From Agathobaculum butyriciproducens (GTDB lineage: Bacteria; Bacillota; Clostridia; Oscillospirales; Butyricicoccaceae): 64,000 nucleotides of DNA. Both the position numbers and the translations under genes were made by a program. The stretch is from assembly GCA_003096535.1 (NCBI GenBank), contig QEKJ01000001.1, positions 372,001 through 436,000 on the forward strand. The letters run 5' to 3'. Below, piece after piece: positions 33,759 through 42,191 of the stretch (position 1 is its first letter; the number at the start of each line of letters is the position of its first letter). The notes beneath the pieces were generated by a model that saw nothing but the letters and a program-made list of their open reading frames with translations, had not been told where the DNA came from and made no database searches.

Positions 33759-35507
33759 TTACTTAACAAGCAGACTGTGACCAGTCATCTCTGCAGGCTG
33801 CGGAATGCCCATCATGTCCAGCATGGTGGGAGCCAGATCAGCCAGTACGCCGCCTTCTGCCAGCTTGCCCTCGTGACCGACCATTACGAGCGGCACCGGG
33901 TTAGTGGAGTGTGCGGTGAACGGAGTCACGCCGTCAGCGTCGAGCATCTGATCGACGTTGCCGTGGTCGGCGGTGATCAGGCACTGACCGCCCATCTTGA
34001 GGATGGCGTCAACGACCTTGCCTACGCCGTCATCGGTAGCCTCGATAGCCTTGACTGCAGCCTCGAATACGCCAGTGTGACCTACCATATCGCAGTTTGC
34101 GAAGTTGAGGATAACAACGTCGTACTTGCCGGACAGGATGCGCTTTACGCACTCCTCGGTAACGGCAGGCTCGCTCATCTCCGGCTGGAGATCATAGGTT
34201 GCAACCTTCGGGGACGGGATCAGAGCACGATCCTCGCCCGGATACTCCTTCTCAACGCCGCCGTTGAAGAAGAACGTAACGTGTGCGTACTTCTCGGTCT
34301 CGGCAATGCGGAGCTGGGTCATACCCAGATCGGAGATATATTCGCCGAACGTGTTCTTCAGGCTCTGCGGCTTGAAGGCGATTTCCACGCCCGGAATAGT
34401 AGCATCATACTGCGTCATGCAGACGTAGTGGATCTTAGGCTGTACGCGCTCAAAGCCGGTGAATTCCGGATCAACGAATGCACGGGTGATCTCACGCGCA
34501 CGGTCGGGACGGAAGTTTGCGAAGATGATCGCGTCGTCGTCCTTGACGGTCGCGCCCTCGGTAACGATAACCGGAACAACGAACTCGTCGGTTACGCCGT
34601 TTGCGTAGGACTGCTCCATAGCCTCGTGTGCGGTAGCAGCGTGCTCGCCTTCGCCGAGTGCGATAGCGTTGTACGCCTTCTGTACGCGATCCCAGCGGTT
34701 ATCACGATCCATTGCGTAGTAACGGCCGGATACGGTTGCGATGCAGCCGACCTCGACAGCGTCGATCTTGGCCTGCAGGCGGTCGATATACTCGATACCG
34801 GACTGCGGCGGCGTGTCGCGGCCGTCCATGAAGCAGTGGAAGCAAACCTTGCGCAGACCATTGCGGCGTGCCAGCTCGAGCAGCGCAAACATGTGGTCAA
34901 TGTGGGAATGCACACCGCCGTCAGACAGCAGACCGAAAATGTGCAGGGTGGAACCAAACCACTTGCACTGGTTGATCGCGCTCATAAGAGCCGGATTCTC
35001 GAAGAAATCGCCGTCCTGGATGGCCTTGGTGATGCGGGTCAGCTCCTGATATACAATGCGGCCTGCACCGATGTTGGTGTGGCCAACCTCGGAGTTGCCC
35101 ATCTGGCCGTCCGGCAGACCAACGTCCAGACCGGATGCACCGATATAGGTGAGCGGGTTCTCTGCGAAAATCTTATCGAGATTCGGCTTTTTAGCAGCCT
35201 CAATGGCGTTGCCCTTGGTCTCCTCGCGGTGGCCAAAGCCGTCCATGATGATCAGAGCGGTCGGCTTCTTCGGGCCCTCTGCCTTCTTGGCAGCAGCGGT
35301 GGCTGCCTTGGGCTTGCGGCCGCGCTTGGCTGCCGGCTTTTTCGCCTCAGTCTTGGCTGCAGTTGTCTTTGCCGCAGCGGTCTTGCGGGTACGCTTTGCC
35401 GCCGGCTTTTTTGCAGGAGCCGGATCTGCCAGAACATTAACCGGTGCGGAAGTCTTGATCTCGACTACCTCTACCTCCGGCATGCCCGGCATAGTGGTTT
35501 TTTTCAT
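33759..35507 (-). CDS. gpmI: Cofactor-independent phosphoglycerate mutase with histone-H1-like N-terminal tail
   Basis: 582 residues, about 80 longer than the family. The enzyme body begins near residue 82 (PTALIIMDGFGHREETKGNA, metal-binding D89). It has the catalytic serine S139 in QMGNSEVGHTNIGAGR and late metal ligands in ADHGNVDQM and CDMVGHTG. Residues 1-80 are a disordered tail of Lys/Ala repeats (AKKPAAKRTRKTAAAKTTAA) with an AT-hook-like KRGRKPK (61-67). The AAAGGAG site sits 10 nt before the ATG and there is no internal start nearer the domain, so the tail is translated. Confidence 0.95.
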   Translation of the reverse strand: MKKTTMPGMPEVEVVEIKTSAPVNVLADPAPAKKPAAKRTRKTAAAKTTAAKTEAKKPAAKRGRKPKAATAAAKKAEGPKKPTALIIMDGFGHREETKGNAIEAAKKPNLDKIFAENPLTYIGASGLDVGLPDGQMGNSEVGHTNIGAGRIVYQELTRITKAIQDGDFFENPALMSAINQCKWFGSTLHIFGLLSDGGVHSHIDHMFALLELARRNGLRKVCFHCFMDGRDTPPQSGIEYIDRLQAKIDAVEVGCIATVSGRYYAMDRDNRWDRVQKAYNAIALGEGEHAATAHEAMEQSYANGVTDEFVVPVIVTEGATVKDDDAIIFANFRPDRAREITRAFVDPEFTGFERVQPKIHYVCMTQYDATIPGVEIAFKPQSLKNTFGEYISDLGMTQLRIAETEKYAHVTFFFNGGVEKEYPGEDRALIPSPKVATYDLQPEMSEPAVTEECVKRILSGKYDVVILNFANCDMVGHTGVFEAAVKAIEATDDGVGKVVDAILKMGGQCLITADHGNVDQMLDADGVTPFTAHSTNPVPLVMVGHEGKLAEGGVLADLAPTMLDMMGIPQPAEMTGHSLLVK

Positions 35508-35540
35508 ACTGATAAAACTCCTTTACAGAAGCGAACGATA

Positions 35541-35577
35541 AGAGAATAAAAGGGGACACGATATCACCATGTCCCCC
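35541..35577 (-). terminator. Intercistronic terminator/attenuator between tpiA and gpmI
   Basis: GGGGACA/TGTCCCC stem with an 11-nt loop followed on the minus strand by TTTTATT. It lies inside the operon, so it probably lets only part of the transcripts continue into gpmI-eno. Confidence 0.65.
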
Positions 35578-35622
35578 TCCGCAAAACGGTGAGGGAGCGT
35601 TTCCCTTTCCCGTATCCTTATC

Positions 35623-36393
35623 TTACTGGTTAGCTGCTTCTACGATGGTAGCGAAGTCAGCGCTCTTCAGGGAGGCACCGCCGATCAGGCCGCCGTCAAC
35701 GTCCGGCTGAGCCAGCAGCTCGGAAGCGTTCTTTGCGTTCATAGAGCCGCCGTACTGGATGGTGATGCCGCGTGCAGCGCGTGCGCCGTACTTCTCGCGC
35801 AGGCAGTCACGGATAGCGGAGCAAACCTCGTTAGCCTGCTCTGCGGTAGCGGTCTTGCCGGTACCGATTGCCCAGATCGGCTCGTAAGCGATGACAACCT
35901 TCTTAATGTCCTCAACAGCTACGTTCTGCAGAGCGATCTTGATCTGCTTGCGGATAACTTCCATGGTAACGTCCTGCTCGCGCTCGGTCAGAGACTCGCC
36001 TACGCACAGGATCGGGCGCAGACCGTTCTCGAGAGCGACCTGAACCTTCTTGCCGCAAGCCTCGTCGGTCTCGTTGAAGTACTGACGGCGCTCAGAGTGG
36101 CCGATGATAACGTACTTAACGCCCAGCTCCTTGAGCATGTCAGCGGAGATCTCGCCGGTGAACGCGCCGGACTTCTCGAAGTGCATGTTCTCAGCGCCGA
36201 TTGCAATCTTGGAGCCCTTAGCAGCCTTTACAGCAGCCTGAATATCGGTGAACGGTACGCAAAGAACCATCTCGCACCACTTGGTCTTGGACAGGAGCGG
36301 CTTCATCTCTTCGATCAGAGCCTTTGCCTCTGCCGGAGTCTTGTTCATCTTCCAGTTACCGGCGATAATGGTCTTACGATATCTGCGATTCAT
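35623..36393 (-). CDS. tpiA: Triosephosphate isomerase
   Basis: 256-residue TIM barrel, interconverting GAP and DHAP. Catalytic residues in [12 protein letters not shown] (Asn, Lys), [12 protein letters not shown] (His electrophile), [14 protein letters not shown] (Glu base) and the phosphate loop [28 protein letters not shown] are all present. The start at 36393 has AAAGGGGT 9 nt upstream; the ATG at 36417 has none. Second gene of the glycolytic operon. Confidence 0.98.
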   Translation of the reverse strand: MNRRYRKTIIAGNWKMNKTPAEAKALIEEMKPLLSKTKWCEMVLCVPFTDIQAAVKAAKGSKIAIGAENMHFEKSGAFTGEISADMLKELGVKYVIIGHSERRQYFNETDEACGKKVQVALENGLRPILCVGESLTEREQDVTMEVIRKQIKIALQNVAVEDIKKVVIAYEPIWAIGTGKTATAEQANEVCSAIRDCLREKYGARAARGITIQYGGSMNAKNASELLAQPDVDGGLIGGASLKSADFATIVEAANQ

Positions 36394-36457
36394 GTTGGTT
36401 TTACCCCTTTCAAACATTCGGACGGACTTTTCCGTCTTAAATCTTTATGTATTTATA

Positions 36458-36483
36458 CGGAGCGCTCAACAGAACGCGCTCCG
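36458..36483 (-). promoter_or_regulatory. Intercistronic hairpin between pgk and tpiA
   Basis: CGGAGCGC/GCGCTCCG stem, 10-nt loop, without T-run. Probably an mRNA-stabilising or processing element. Confidence 0.5.
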
Positions 36484-36505
36484 ATATAAAGCGTTCCTAA
36501 TGGAC

Positions 36506-37696
36506 TTACTTGTCCTGCAGGCATGCGATGCCCGGCAGCTCCAGACCCTCGAGGAACTCCAGAGAAGCGCCGCCGCCGGTGGAGATGTGGGTCATCTTAT
36601 CAGCAAAGCCCAGCTTCTCAACAGCAGCTGCGGAGTCGCCGCCGCCGATGATGGAAACAGCCTTGCTCTCAGCGATTGCCTTGGCAACAGCCTTGGTGCC
36701 GACTGCGAAGGTGTCAAACTCGAATACGCCCATCGGACCGTTCCAAACAACGGTGCCTGCGTCCTTGACAGCCTCGGAGAACAGCTCTACGGTCTTCGGG
36801 CCGATGTCCATGCCCATCATGTCAGCCGGGATCTTGCCGGCCTCGTATACGACCGGAGCAGCGTCTGCGCCGAAGTGATCTGCACAAACGGTGTCAACCG
36901 GCAGGAGCAGCTTAACGCCCTTGTCAGCAGCCTTCTTGAGCAGGCCGAGTGCCAGCTCGATCTTGTCTTCCTCGCAGAGGGAGGTGCCGATCTCGCCGCC
37001 CTGTGCCTTGGAGAAGGTGTAGGCCATGCCGCCGCCGATGATGATGGTGTCGCACTTGTCGATCAGGTTCTCGATAACGCCGATCTTGTCGGAAACCTTA
37101 GCGCCGCCCAGGATTGCAACGAACGGACGGGCCGGGTCGCTCAGAGCCTTGCCCATGATGGAGATTTCCTTCTTGATCAGGAAACCGCATACAGCCGGCA
37201 GGTAATCTGCGATGCCTGCGGTGGAAGCGTGTGCACGGTGTGCGGTGCCGAATGCGTCGTTGACGTAAATGTCAGCCATGTCAGCCATAGCCTTTGCCAG
37301 CGCAGCGTCGTTCTTGGTCTCGCCCTTTTCAAAGCGAACATTCTCAAGCAGAACGACCTCGCCCGGCTTAACCTCAGCGGCCAGCTTCTTAGCGTCCTCG
37401 CCTACAACGTCCTTTGCCAGCTTGACTTCCTTGCCAAGCAGCTCGCTCAGGCGCTTAGCGACCGGAGCCAGCGAATACTTCATGTTTACTTCGCCCTTCG
37501 GACGGCCGAGGTGCGAGCACAGGATTACAGCAGCGTTGTGATCCAGCAGGTAGTTGATGGTCTCCAGCGAAGCACGGATGCGCTTGTCGTCGGTGATGTT
37601 GCCGTTCTCGTCCTGCGGTACGTTAAAATCGCAGCGGGCAATTACCTTCTTGCCGGATACGTCGATATCCTCAACGCTCTTCTTGTTATACTGCAT
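36506..37696 (-). CDS. pgk: Phosphoglycerate kinase
   Basis: 396 residues, full family length; transfers phosphate between 1,3-bisphosphoglycerate and ADP. N-terminal substrate loop [29 protein letters not shown], hinge region [13 protein letters not shown], and the C-terminal nucleotide site ([43 protein letters not shown]). AAAGGAGA site. First gene of the operon; its promoter is at 37790-37818. gap is not adjacent. Confidence 0.98.
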   Translation of the reverse strand: MQYNKKSVEDIDVSGKKVIARCDFNVPQDENGNITDDKRIRASLETINYLLDHNAAVILCSHLGRPKGEVNMKYSLAPVAKRLSELLGKEVKLAKDVVGEDAKKLAAEVKPGEVVLLENVRFEKGETKNDAALAKAMADMADIYVNDAFGTAHRAHASTAGIADYLPAVCGFLIKKEISIMGKALSDPARPFVAILGGAKVSDKIGVIENLIDKCDTIIIGGGMAYTFSKAQGGEIGTSLCEEDKIELALGLLKKAADKGVKLLLPVDTVCADHFGADAAPVVYEAGKIPADMMGMDIGPKTVELFSEAVKDAGTVVWNGPMGVFEFDTFAVGTKAVAKAIAESKAVSIIGGGDSAAAVEKLGFADKMTHISTGGGASLEFLEGLELPGIACLQDK

Positions 37697-37789
37697 AAAT
37701 ATCCCTCTCCTTTAAGATGTATTATAAAGTTACGATAAGGAACAAAAGCACGGTTGTTATTACTACAATAATTCCGTTTCCAATACAGA

Positions 37790-37818
37790 ATTATACTCGT
37801 AATTCGTGTCATTCGCAA
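37790..37818 (-). promoter_or_regulatory. Promoter of the glycolytic operon
   Basis: Minus strand TTGCGA (37813-37818), 17 nt, TATAAT (37790-37795), about 95 nt before the pgk start. No CggR- or catabolite-type operator is evident in the leader. Confidence 0.75.
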
Positions 37819-37920
37819 GCAAAATTGTGAAAATCATCACATTCCAACTCGCTTTTAGAGGATTTTTGCGTTTTTCGCCAAAAAGTTGCGAAATATTAAA
37901 CAACATTCACAATTTTTGCA

Positions 37921-38799
37921 TCAATCCCGCGGCGTTCCATAATACGCTACAGCCATCGCCAGCGGACCAGTATTTGTCAGAACCGAAGGACCGATCGCTA
38001 CGCGTTCCACATCGCGGAATCCAATTTCGGTACGCAGACGCTTTTCCATTTCATCCAGACGCTCGGCGGGTACGTCGCCGTAGAGCAGGATAGCCGTCTG
38101 CTTATCCGGCTGCACCACACGGGCGGAGACTTTTTTGCTCATTCCGGCAACGAGTGCCTTCTCACCGCGCACCTTGTCACACACCTTTACCGCACCGTCA
38201 TACACATGGCTGATGGGCTTGAGACCGAGCGCCTCACCCACGAAGGCCGCGCCGCCCGAAATACGGCCGGACTTCTTGAGGAACTTGAGGCTGTACACAC
38301 CGAGGTAGGCTTCCACGCGGTTAAGACGGCTTTTTACCACGCTGACGATCGCGTCAAAGCTCTCGCCCTGCTCACGCATTTCGGCAGCCTTGACAACAAT
38401 GTGTCCGTAAATATAGGTGTATGTCTTGGAGTCGATGACCTCGATGGTCATTTTGCCCTCACCCTGCTCCTCCTCGAACATGGATTTTGCAAGGCAGGCC
38501 GCCTGATAGGTACCCGAGCCGCCGCCGTTGATGAGCACTGCCAGCAGATGCGTGCAGCCGCGCTCAAATGCACGGTTGTAGGACTCGAGGAATACGGTCG
38601 GCGTAGTCATGGCCGTGCCGGGAATCTCGCTGCTGGTCTCGAGCAGCCTGCAGTAGTCCTCAGATGTGATGTCGTAATATTCGCGGAAGCTGCGTCCCTC
38701 ATGCGTCAGCATGATCGGAACGATCTCAATGCCGTGCGCCTCTACCAGATCGTGCGGAATATCCGATGAGGAATCGGTCAAAATATGAATCTTTTCCAT
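37921..38799 (-). CDS. DegV-family fatty-acid-binding protein
   Basis: 292 residues with the DegV fold: HILTDSSSDIPHDLVEAHGIEIVPI, TTPTVFLESYNRAFERGCTHLLAV, KSGRISGGAAFVGEALGLKPI and a C-terminal GPVLTNTGPLAMAVAYYG. Members bind fatty acids and, as FakB, hand them to the kinase FakA for phospholipid synthesis; fakA is not in the window. Co-transcribed with trmL, whose stop lies 12 bp upstream. Confidence 0.93.
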   Translation of the reverse strand: MEKIHILTDSSSDIPHDLVEAHGIEIVPIMLTHEGRSFREYYDITSEDYCRLLETSSEIPGTAMTTPTVFLESYNRAFERGCTHLLAVLINGGGSGTYQAACLAKSMFEEEQGEGKMTIEVIDSKTYTYIYGHIVVKAAEMREQGESFDAIVSVVKSRLNRVEAYLGVYSLKFLKKSGRISGGAAFVGEALGLKPISHVYDGAVKVCDKVRGEKALVAGMSKKVSARVVQPDKQTAILLYGDVPAERLDEMEKRLRTEIGFRDVERVAIGPSVLTNTGPLAMAVAYYGTPRD

Positions 38800-38810
38800 T
38801 CTTTACTCCT

Positions 38811-39296
38811 TTATGCCTGCGGAAACGGTCCCGCAAGTCTCAGATTTTCAAAGCCGGTCTGCCGCAGTGCCTCAAACACAATAACAGCGACCGAGTTAGA
38901 CAGATTAAGGCTGCGCGCGCCCTCTCTCATGGGAATGCGGACGCAGCGTTCCGGGTGCTCGATGAGCAGCGCTTCCGGCAGACCGCGGGTCTCTTTGCCG
39001 AACATCAGGTAGTCGCCGTCGCAGTATTCCACCTCATGATAGGCGTGCGGTGCCTTTGTTGTCGCATAGAAGTAGCGGCCGTCCGGATTTTTCTCAAAAA
39101 ATTCATCCAGATTTTTATACATACGCACATCGAGCAGGTGCCAGTAATCCAGACCGGCCCGCTTCATGCGCTTATCGTCGATAGCAAAGCCGAGCGGCTC
39201 GACCAGATGCAGCACACAGCCTGTCGCCGCACAGGTGCGGGCAATGTTGCCGGTGTTCTGCGGGATCTCCGGCTCGACCAAAACAATGTTGAGCAT
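38811..39296 (-). CDS. trmL: tRNA (cytidine/uridine(34)-2'-O)-methyltransferase TrmL
   Basis: 161-residue SPOUT methyltransferase that 2'-O-methylates the wobble base of leucine tRNAs. Motif 1 LVEPEIPQNTGNIARTCAATG, motif 2 MFGKETRGLPEAL and motif 3 RIPMREGARSLNLSNSVAVIVFEALRQ (knot) are complete. ATG start with its own promoter at 39330-39358. First gene of a two-gene operon with degV. Confidence 0.96.
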   Translation of the reverse strand: MLNIVLVEPEIPQNTGNIARTCAATGCVLHLVEPLGFAIDDKRMKRAGLDYWHLLDVRMYKNLDEFFEKNPDGRYFYATTKAPHAYHEVEYCDGDYLMFGKETRGLPEALLIEHPERCVRIPMREGARSLNLSNSVAVIVFEALRQTGFENLRLAGPFPQA

Positions 39297-39329
39297 ACTT
39301 TCGCCTCATTTACGAACTAAACTTCTTCT

Positions 39330-39358
39330 ATTTTATGCGATAACACCGTATTTTTCAA
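39330..39358 (-). promoter_or_regulatory. Promoter of trmL-degV
   Basis: Minus strand TTGAAA (39353-39358), 17 nt, TAAAAT (39330-39335). Confidence 0.7.
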
Positions 39359-39382
39359 GGTATATTCCCATTTTTTTCGCAA

Positions 39383-39420
39383 AAAAGTTTCCTCTGAACA
39401 CAAGATTCAGAGGAAATTTT
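39383..39420. terminator. Terminator of the second anti-sigma gene
   Basis: TTTCCTCTGAA/TTCAGAGGAAA 11-bp stem, T-run CTTTTTTG on the minus strand and TTTT on the plus strand. Confidence 0.88.
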
Positions 39421-39473
39421 CATGCACTATGCTAATTTTCTGATGATTTTGGATGAACGGCACATATCTTCAA

Positions 39474-40394
39474 TTACTCAATATCCGCATAGACGCCATA
39501 GATATAGCCTTCCGCTGCGGCCTGCTCATCGGTCAGCACTTCGCCGGTAAGGCTCGGACCGGACGTATCGTCCTTGTATTCCACGCCCAGCTTGCCGGTG
39601 TGCAGCGTCATCGAGCGGGTCTGCTCCGAGCCGTCAGTAAAGGTGATGGTAACGGTCAGCTTTGCGCCCTCAAAGCCGTCCACGGCCGCGTGCCACGAAT
39701 CCTGCAGATCATCGTCCGTAGTTTCCGGCTGGCTGGGCAGCCACAGACCGTAGCTGGTGTCCGGGTCGTACGCGTCGGTGAAGCCGTTGTCCAGCTTCCA
39801 GCACAGGTCGGCGTACATATGCATCTCGTCACTGCCCCAGACCATGATCCGGTCTGCGCCGTCGAGTTCGGGGTTCGTGCCCTGATGCATCGAGCGCACC
39901 CACTCGTCGCGGTCGGTGGATGTATCCTTGACGGTTTTCGTGCGGTAGACCGCGCCCTTGTCGATGGTCGCGGATATGGTTTTGATATTCTCGCCGGTCA
40001 CCTTGAACAGACAGCCGGAGTAGAAACCCTTTTCCGGATCGTCTGCGCCGCTGCCGGTATCGAACACGATTTTGCTGTCCTTCGGCTGACGCAGCTCGCC
40101 GGTGTCGGCGGCATAGGCTGCAAAGCCGAATGTGTGACTGATGGCATCCGCTACGACTGCACTGCCGGTCTGCGCGGTGCCATTATGCGTGCGATAAACC
40201 GCCGTACCGCCCAGCACAATACCGAACGCGCAGGCTGCCGCCAGAAGGCGCTTTGCCATTCCCCACGGATGGCGCGGCACCGCATGCAGCGGTTCGTTCG
40301 TCAGCTTACGCGCTTCACGAGCTGCTGCCAGTGTGCGCTCCTTGAGCTCCTGCGGAGCCTTGATGTCCTTCAGTTCGTTCCAGTTGTTCTTCAT
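39474..40394 (-). CDS. Membrane-anchored anti-sigma-like protein (second pair)
   Basis: 306 residues: basic cytoplasmic N-terminus (ELKERTLAAAREARKLTNEP), one membrane helix (about 48-65, RLLAAACAFGIVLGGTAVY) and an extracytoplasmic domain with many Asp, Trp and Tyr residues. It belongs to the same broad type as the DUF4179 protein at 1151-2191. The start lies 80 nt inside the sigma gene with a GGAGGG site, an unusually long overlap. Function inferred from pairing with the sigma factor. Confidence 0.7.
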   Translation of the reverse strand: MKNNWNELKDIKAPQELKERTLAAAREARKLTNEPLHAVPRHPWGMAKRLLAAACAFGIVLGGTAVYRTHNGTAQTGSAVVADAISHTFGFAAYAADTGELRQPKDSKIVFDTGSGADDPEKGFYSGCLFKVTGENIKTISATIDKGAVYRTKTVKDTSTDRDEWVRSMHQGTNPELDGADRIMVWGSDEMHMYADLCWKLDNGFTDAYDPDTSYGLWLPSQPETTDDDLQDSWHAAVDGFEGAKLTVTITFTDGSEQTRSMTLHTGKLGVEYKDDTSGPSLTGEVLTDEQAAAEGYIYGVYADIE

Positions 40395-40881
40395 CGTAAG
40401 ATCCCTCCAAATCCAGCTTTAATTGCTTTCTTGCGCGATGCAGCCGCGTGCGTACCGTTGCCGGACGGCATCCGACCATTTCCGCGATTTCCTCTGTGCG
40501 GTAGCCCTCCACATAGTGCAGCCACACCGCGATTCGCTGATCGTCCGGCAGCGCGTGTACCGCCTGCCACAGCTCGCTGCTGCTTTCCGGTTCCGGAGCG
40601 GCAGCATCCGCGGCGGCTTCCATCGGTGCGGTGCGCTTAAACCACGCCGACCGACGAAGATCGGCGCATCGGCTGAGCGTTACGCGCAGCAGCCATGCTT
40701 TCAGATGCTCGGTGTCGCGGAAATCGGTGTCGTCCCGCAGCAGCCGGAGAAAGACTTCCTGATAGACGTCCTCTGCGTCCGCACGGCTGTTCAGTCTGCA
40801 CAAAGCTAAGCGGTAGACCGCGTCGCCGCAGGTGTCCATCGCCTGCTGCAGAAATGCGTCCGACCTGAGTGTTGTCTGCAT
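40315..40881 (-). CDS. ECF-type RNA polymerase sigma factor (second pair)
   Basis: 188 residues. Region 2: YRLALCRLNSRADAEDVYQEVF; region 4: WLHYVEGYRTEEIAEMVGCRPATVRTRLHRARK (landmarks YVEGYRTEEIAEM and RLHRARKQLK). About 20 extra residues at the C-terminus (EGHQGSAGAQGAHTGSSS) are encoded by the stretch that overlaps the anti-sigma gene. AAAGGAGG site. A GGGAAC...CGTGTT promoter 20-50 bp upstream suggests that the factor transcribes its own operon. Confidence 0.9.
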   Translation of the reverse strand: MQTTLRSDAFLQQAMDTCGDAVYRLALCRLNSRADAEDVYQEVFLRLLRDDTDFRDTEHLKAWLLRVTLSRCADLRRSAWFKRTAPMEAAADAAAPEPESSSELWQAVHALPDDQRIAVWLHYVEGYRTEEIAEMVGCRPATVRTRLHRARKQLKLDLEGSYDEEQLERTEGHQGSAGAQGAHTGSSS

Positions 40882-40904
40882 TGCTCTCTCCTCCTTTCAC
40901 CACC

Positions 40905-40933
40905 AACACGTTTTGCAGCGGCAAATCGTTCCC
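40905..40933 (-). promoter_or_regulatory. ECF-type promoter, probably autoregulated
   Basis: Minus strand GGGAAC (40928-40933), 17 nt, CGTGTT (40905-40910). GGAAC at -35 with CGT at -10 is the classical ECF promoter pattern. Confidence 0.7.
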
Positions 40934-41068
40934 ACTGCCGCCGGATTTTTTGAGATTTCGGCTTATTTTCCCTTTGCTTTGTGTTTACCTACAATTTACA
41001 GAGGTTATTCTTGTAATATATGCACAAAAACTTTCGCATTTTCTCTGGAACATTAAACAAAAAATCTA

Positions 41069-41096
41069 TTGCATTTTTATCTAAAACGACTATAAT
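41069..41096 (+). promoter_or_regulatory. Promoter of a candidate small RNA
   Basis: TTGCAT (41069-41074), 16 nt, TATAAT (41091-41096). No start codon with a ribosome-binding site follows. Confidence 0.6.
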
Positions 41097-41102
41097 AATA
41101 AT

Positions 41103-41250
41103 TGTTCTAAGGAACACAACAAATCGACAATAACCAACAACCACATTGGTTTTTATATTTTATTTGCTCTCTTTTTTTCTTTTTTCTTTCTTTACTCTTT
41201 ACCTGCTCTTTGAGGGAAAATCGCCGTCTGATTCATCAGGCGGCTTTTTT
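41103..41250 (+). ncRNA. Candidate small RNA (~145 nt)
   Basis: Starts about 7 nt after the TATAAT box and ends in the hairpin GCCGTCTGAT/ATCAGGCGGC with T6 (41223-41250). The body is unusually T/C-rich (TTTTTTTCTTTTTTC around 41170-41190) and contains CAACCACATTGGTT. No known RNA family is recognised. The strand is set by promoter and terminator. Confidence 0.5.
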
Positions 41251-41267
41251 CCGCCTTGCGGCAAAAA

Positions 41268-41540
41268 AGCTGCGGTTTAACCGCAGCTTTGAGGCTGTCG
41301 AAAAACTCCGTTTTGCGAGCAGCCTCTCGATTGAAACCACGCTTTCAATCGAATCTTGACGAAAAGCCGCGCCCTACGGGCACAATTTTTCGTCCCTTGT
41401 ATAATTCCCGAGGTACACGCCCCCGGGAATTATGAATTTGCTGTGCAAATTCTATTTTATGCGTGCTGCCGCACGAAAAGTAAAAACGATAGATTGACTT
41501 TATCGACAGACTGAAAGCTGCGGTTTAACCGCAGCTTTTT
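41268..41540 (-). repeat. Hairpin-string element, copy 3
   Basis: Bounded at both ends by the same palindrome AGCTGCGGTT-t-AACCGCAGCT (41269-41289 and 41517-41537). Inside are hairpins TCGATTGAAA/TTTCAATCGA, GACGAAAA/TTTTCGTC and ATAATTCCCG/CGGGAATTAT. The module GAATTTGC/GCAAATTC-TATTTTATGC-GTGC/GCAC shows paired changes relative to copies 1 and 2. The right-hand palindrome ends in T6. It lies directly after the gene at 41540-42061. Confidence 0.7.
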
Positions 41541-42061
41541 TAGTTTGTTCCGACAGTATGCGTTACAGTGCTGCCTGTGGTATCATACGGATACAGGGTA
41601 TTCAGAGCCGCCGCAAGCGCCGGACTCTCCAGCGTATACCATCTGTCCTTGCCATGTAGTTCTGTTTTCAGCAGCAGCAACTCTTCCGAATCATTCCTGC
41701 ACAGAAAGAGCATATAATCTGCTTCCGCGCTGTCTATTTGCACTGCAACGACGCACGGAATCCTGGTATTCGTGCCGTACGGTGTCCATCTGCCCGGAAA
41801 GCGCCGCTTGCCCTTACTGTCTGCAAGCAGCTGCACGATCGTCTCCCGATTTTCCGCAGAAAGTGTAATTTCTTCGGACGGGAACGCATAGTTATAAATC
41901 GTTTTGCTCGTCACCGGCGTATAGCTGTACGCCTTCCACGAAAACGAATCATCGACTGCACAGCCGATCTTCCGTGGTGCAAAGAATATGCCATAGATCC
42001 CCACCGCACAAAGCAGAAGGAGCAGCGCCGCTGTCACTGCACATTTGACCGATTTCTTCAT
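41540..42061 (-). CDS. Membrane-anchored protein of unknown function
   Basis: 173 residues. One N-terminal hydrophobic helix (CAVTAALLLLLCAVGIYGIFF, about 7-27), possibly an uncleaved signal anchor, then a roughly 145-residue extracytoplasmic domain (FPSEEITLSAENRETIVQLLADS, RIPCVVAVQID, DYMLFLCRN). No family recognised. The start at 42061 is set by GGAGG 7 nt upstream; the frame extends further but without a start signal. Confidence 0.65.
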   Translation of the reverse strand: MKKSVKCAVTAALLLLLCAVGIYGIFFAPRKIGCAVDDSFSWKAYSYTPVTSKTIYNYAFPSEEITLSAENRETIVQLLADSKGKRRFPGRWTPYGTNTRIPCVVAVQIDSAEADYMLFLCRNDSEELLLLKTELHGKDRWYTLESPALAAALNTLYPYDTTGSTVTHTVGTN

Positions 42062-42155
42062 ATTGTCTTCCTCCCGATTCTCTATCCTTATTCTTGTACC
42101 TTGATGATACCGAACGATCCCTTGATTGTCAACCAAATTGTTCCCTGAGATACAG

Positions 42156-42190
42156 AAAGGCGGTACCGCTATGCAGCGATACCGCCTTTT
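42156..42190. terminator. Bidirectional terminator after ribF
   Basis: AAAGGCGGTA-CGCT/AGCG-TACCGCCTTT long stem with a T-rich tail on the plus side. It marks the end of the rimP-ribF operon. Confidence 0.8.
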
Positions 42191-42191
42191 C

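Larger units (their letters stand above)
40934..41267 (+). other. Gene-free interval with a possible small RNA
   Basis: AT-rich, no credible ORF. Contains the plus-strand promoter at 41069-41096 and the terminator at 41223-41250, with a T/C-rich stretch between. Confidence 0.6.
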
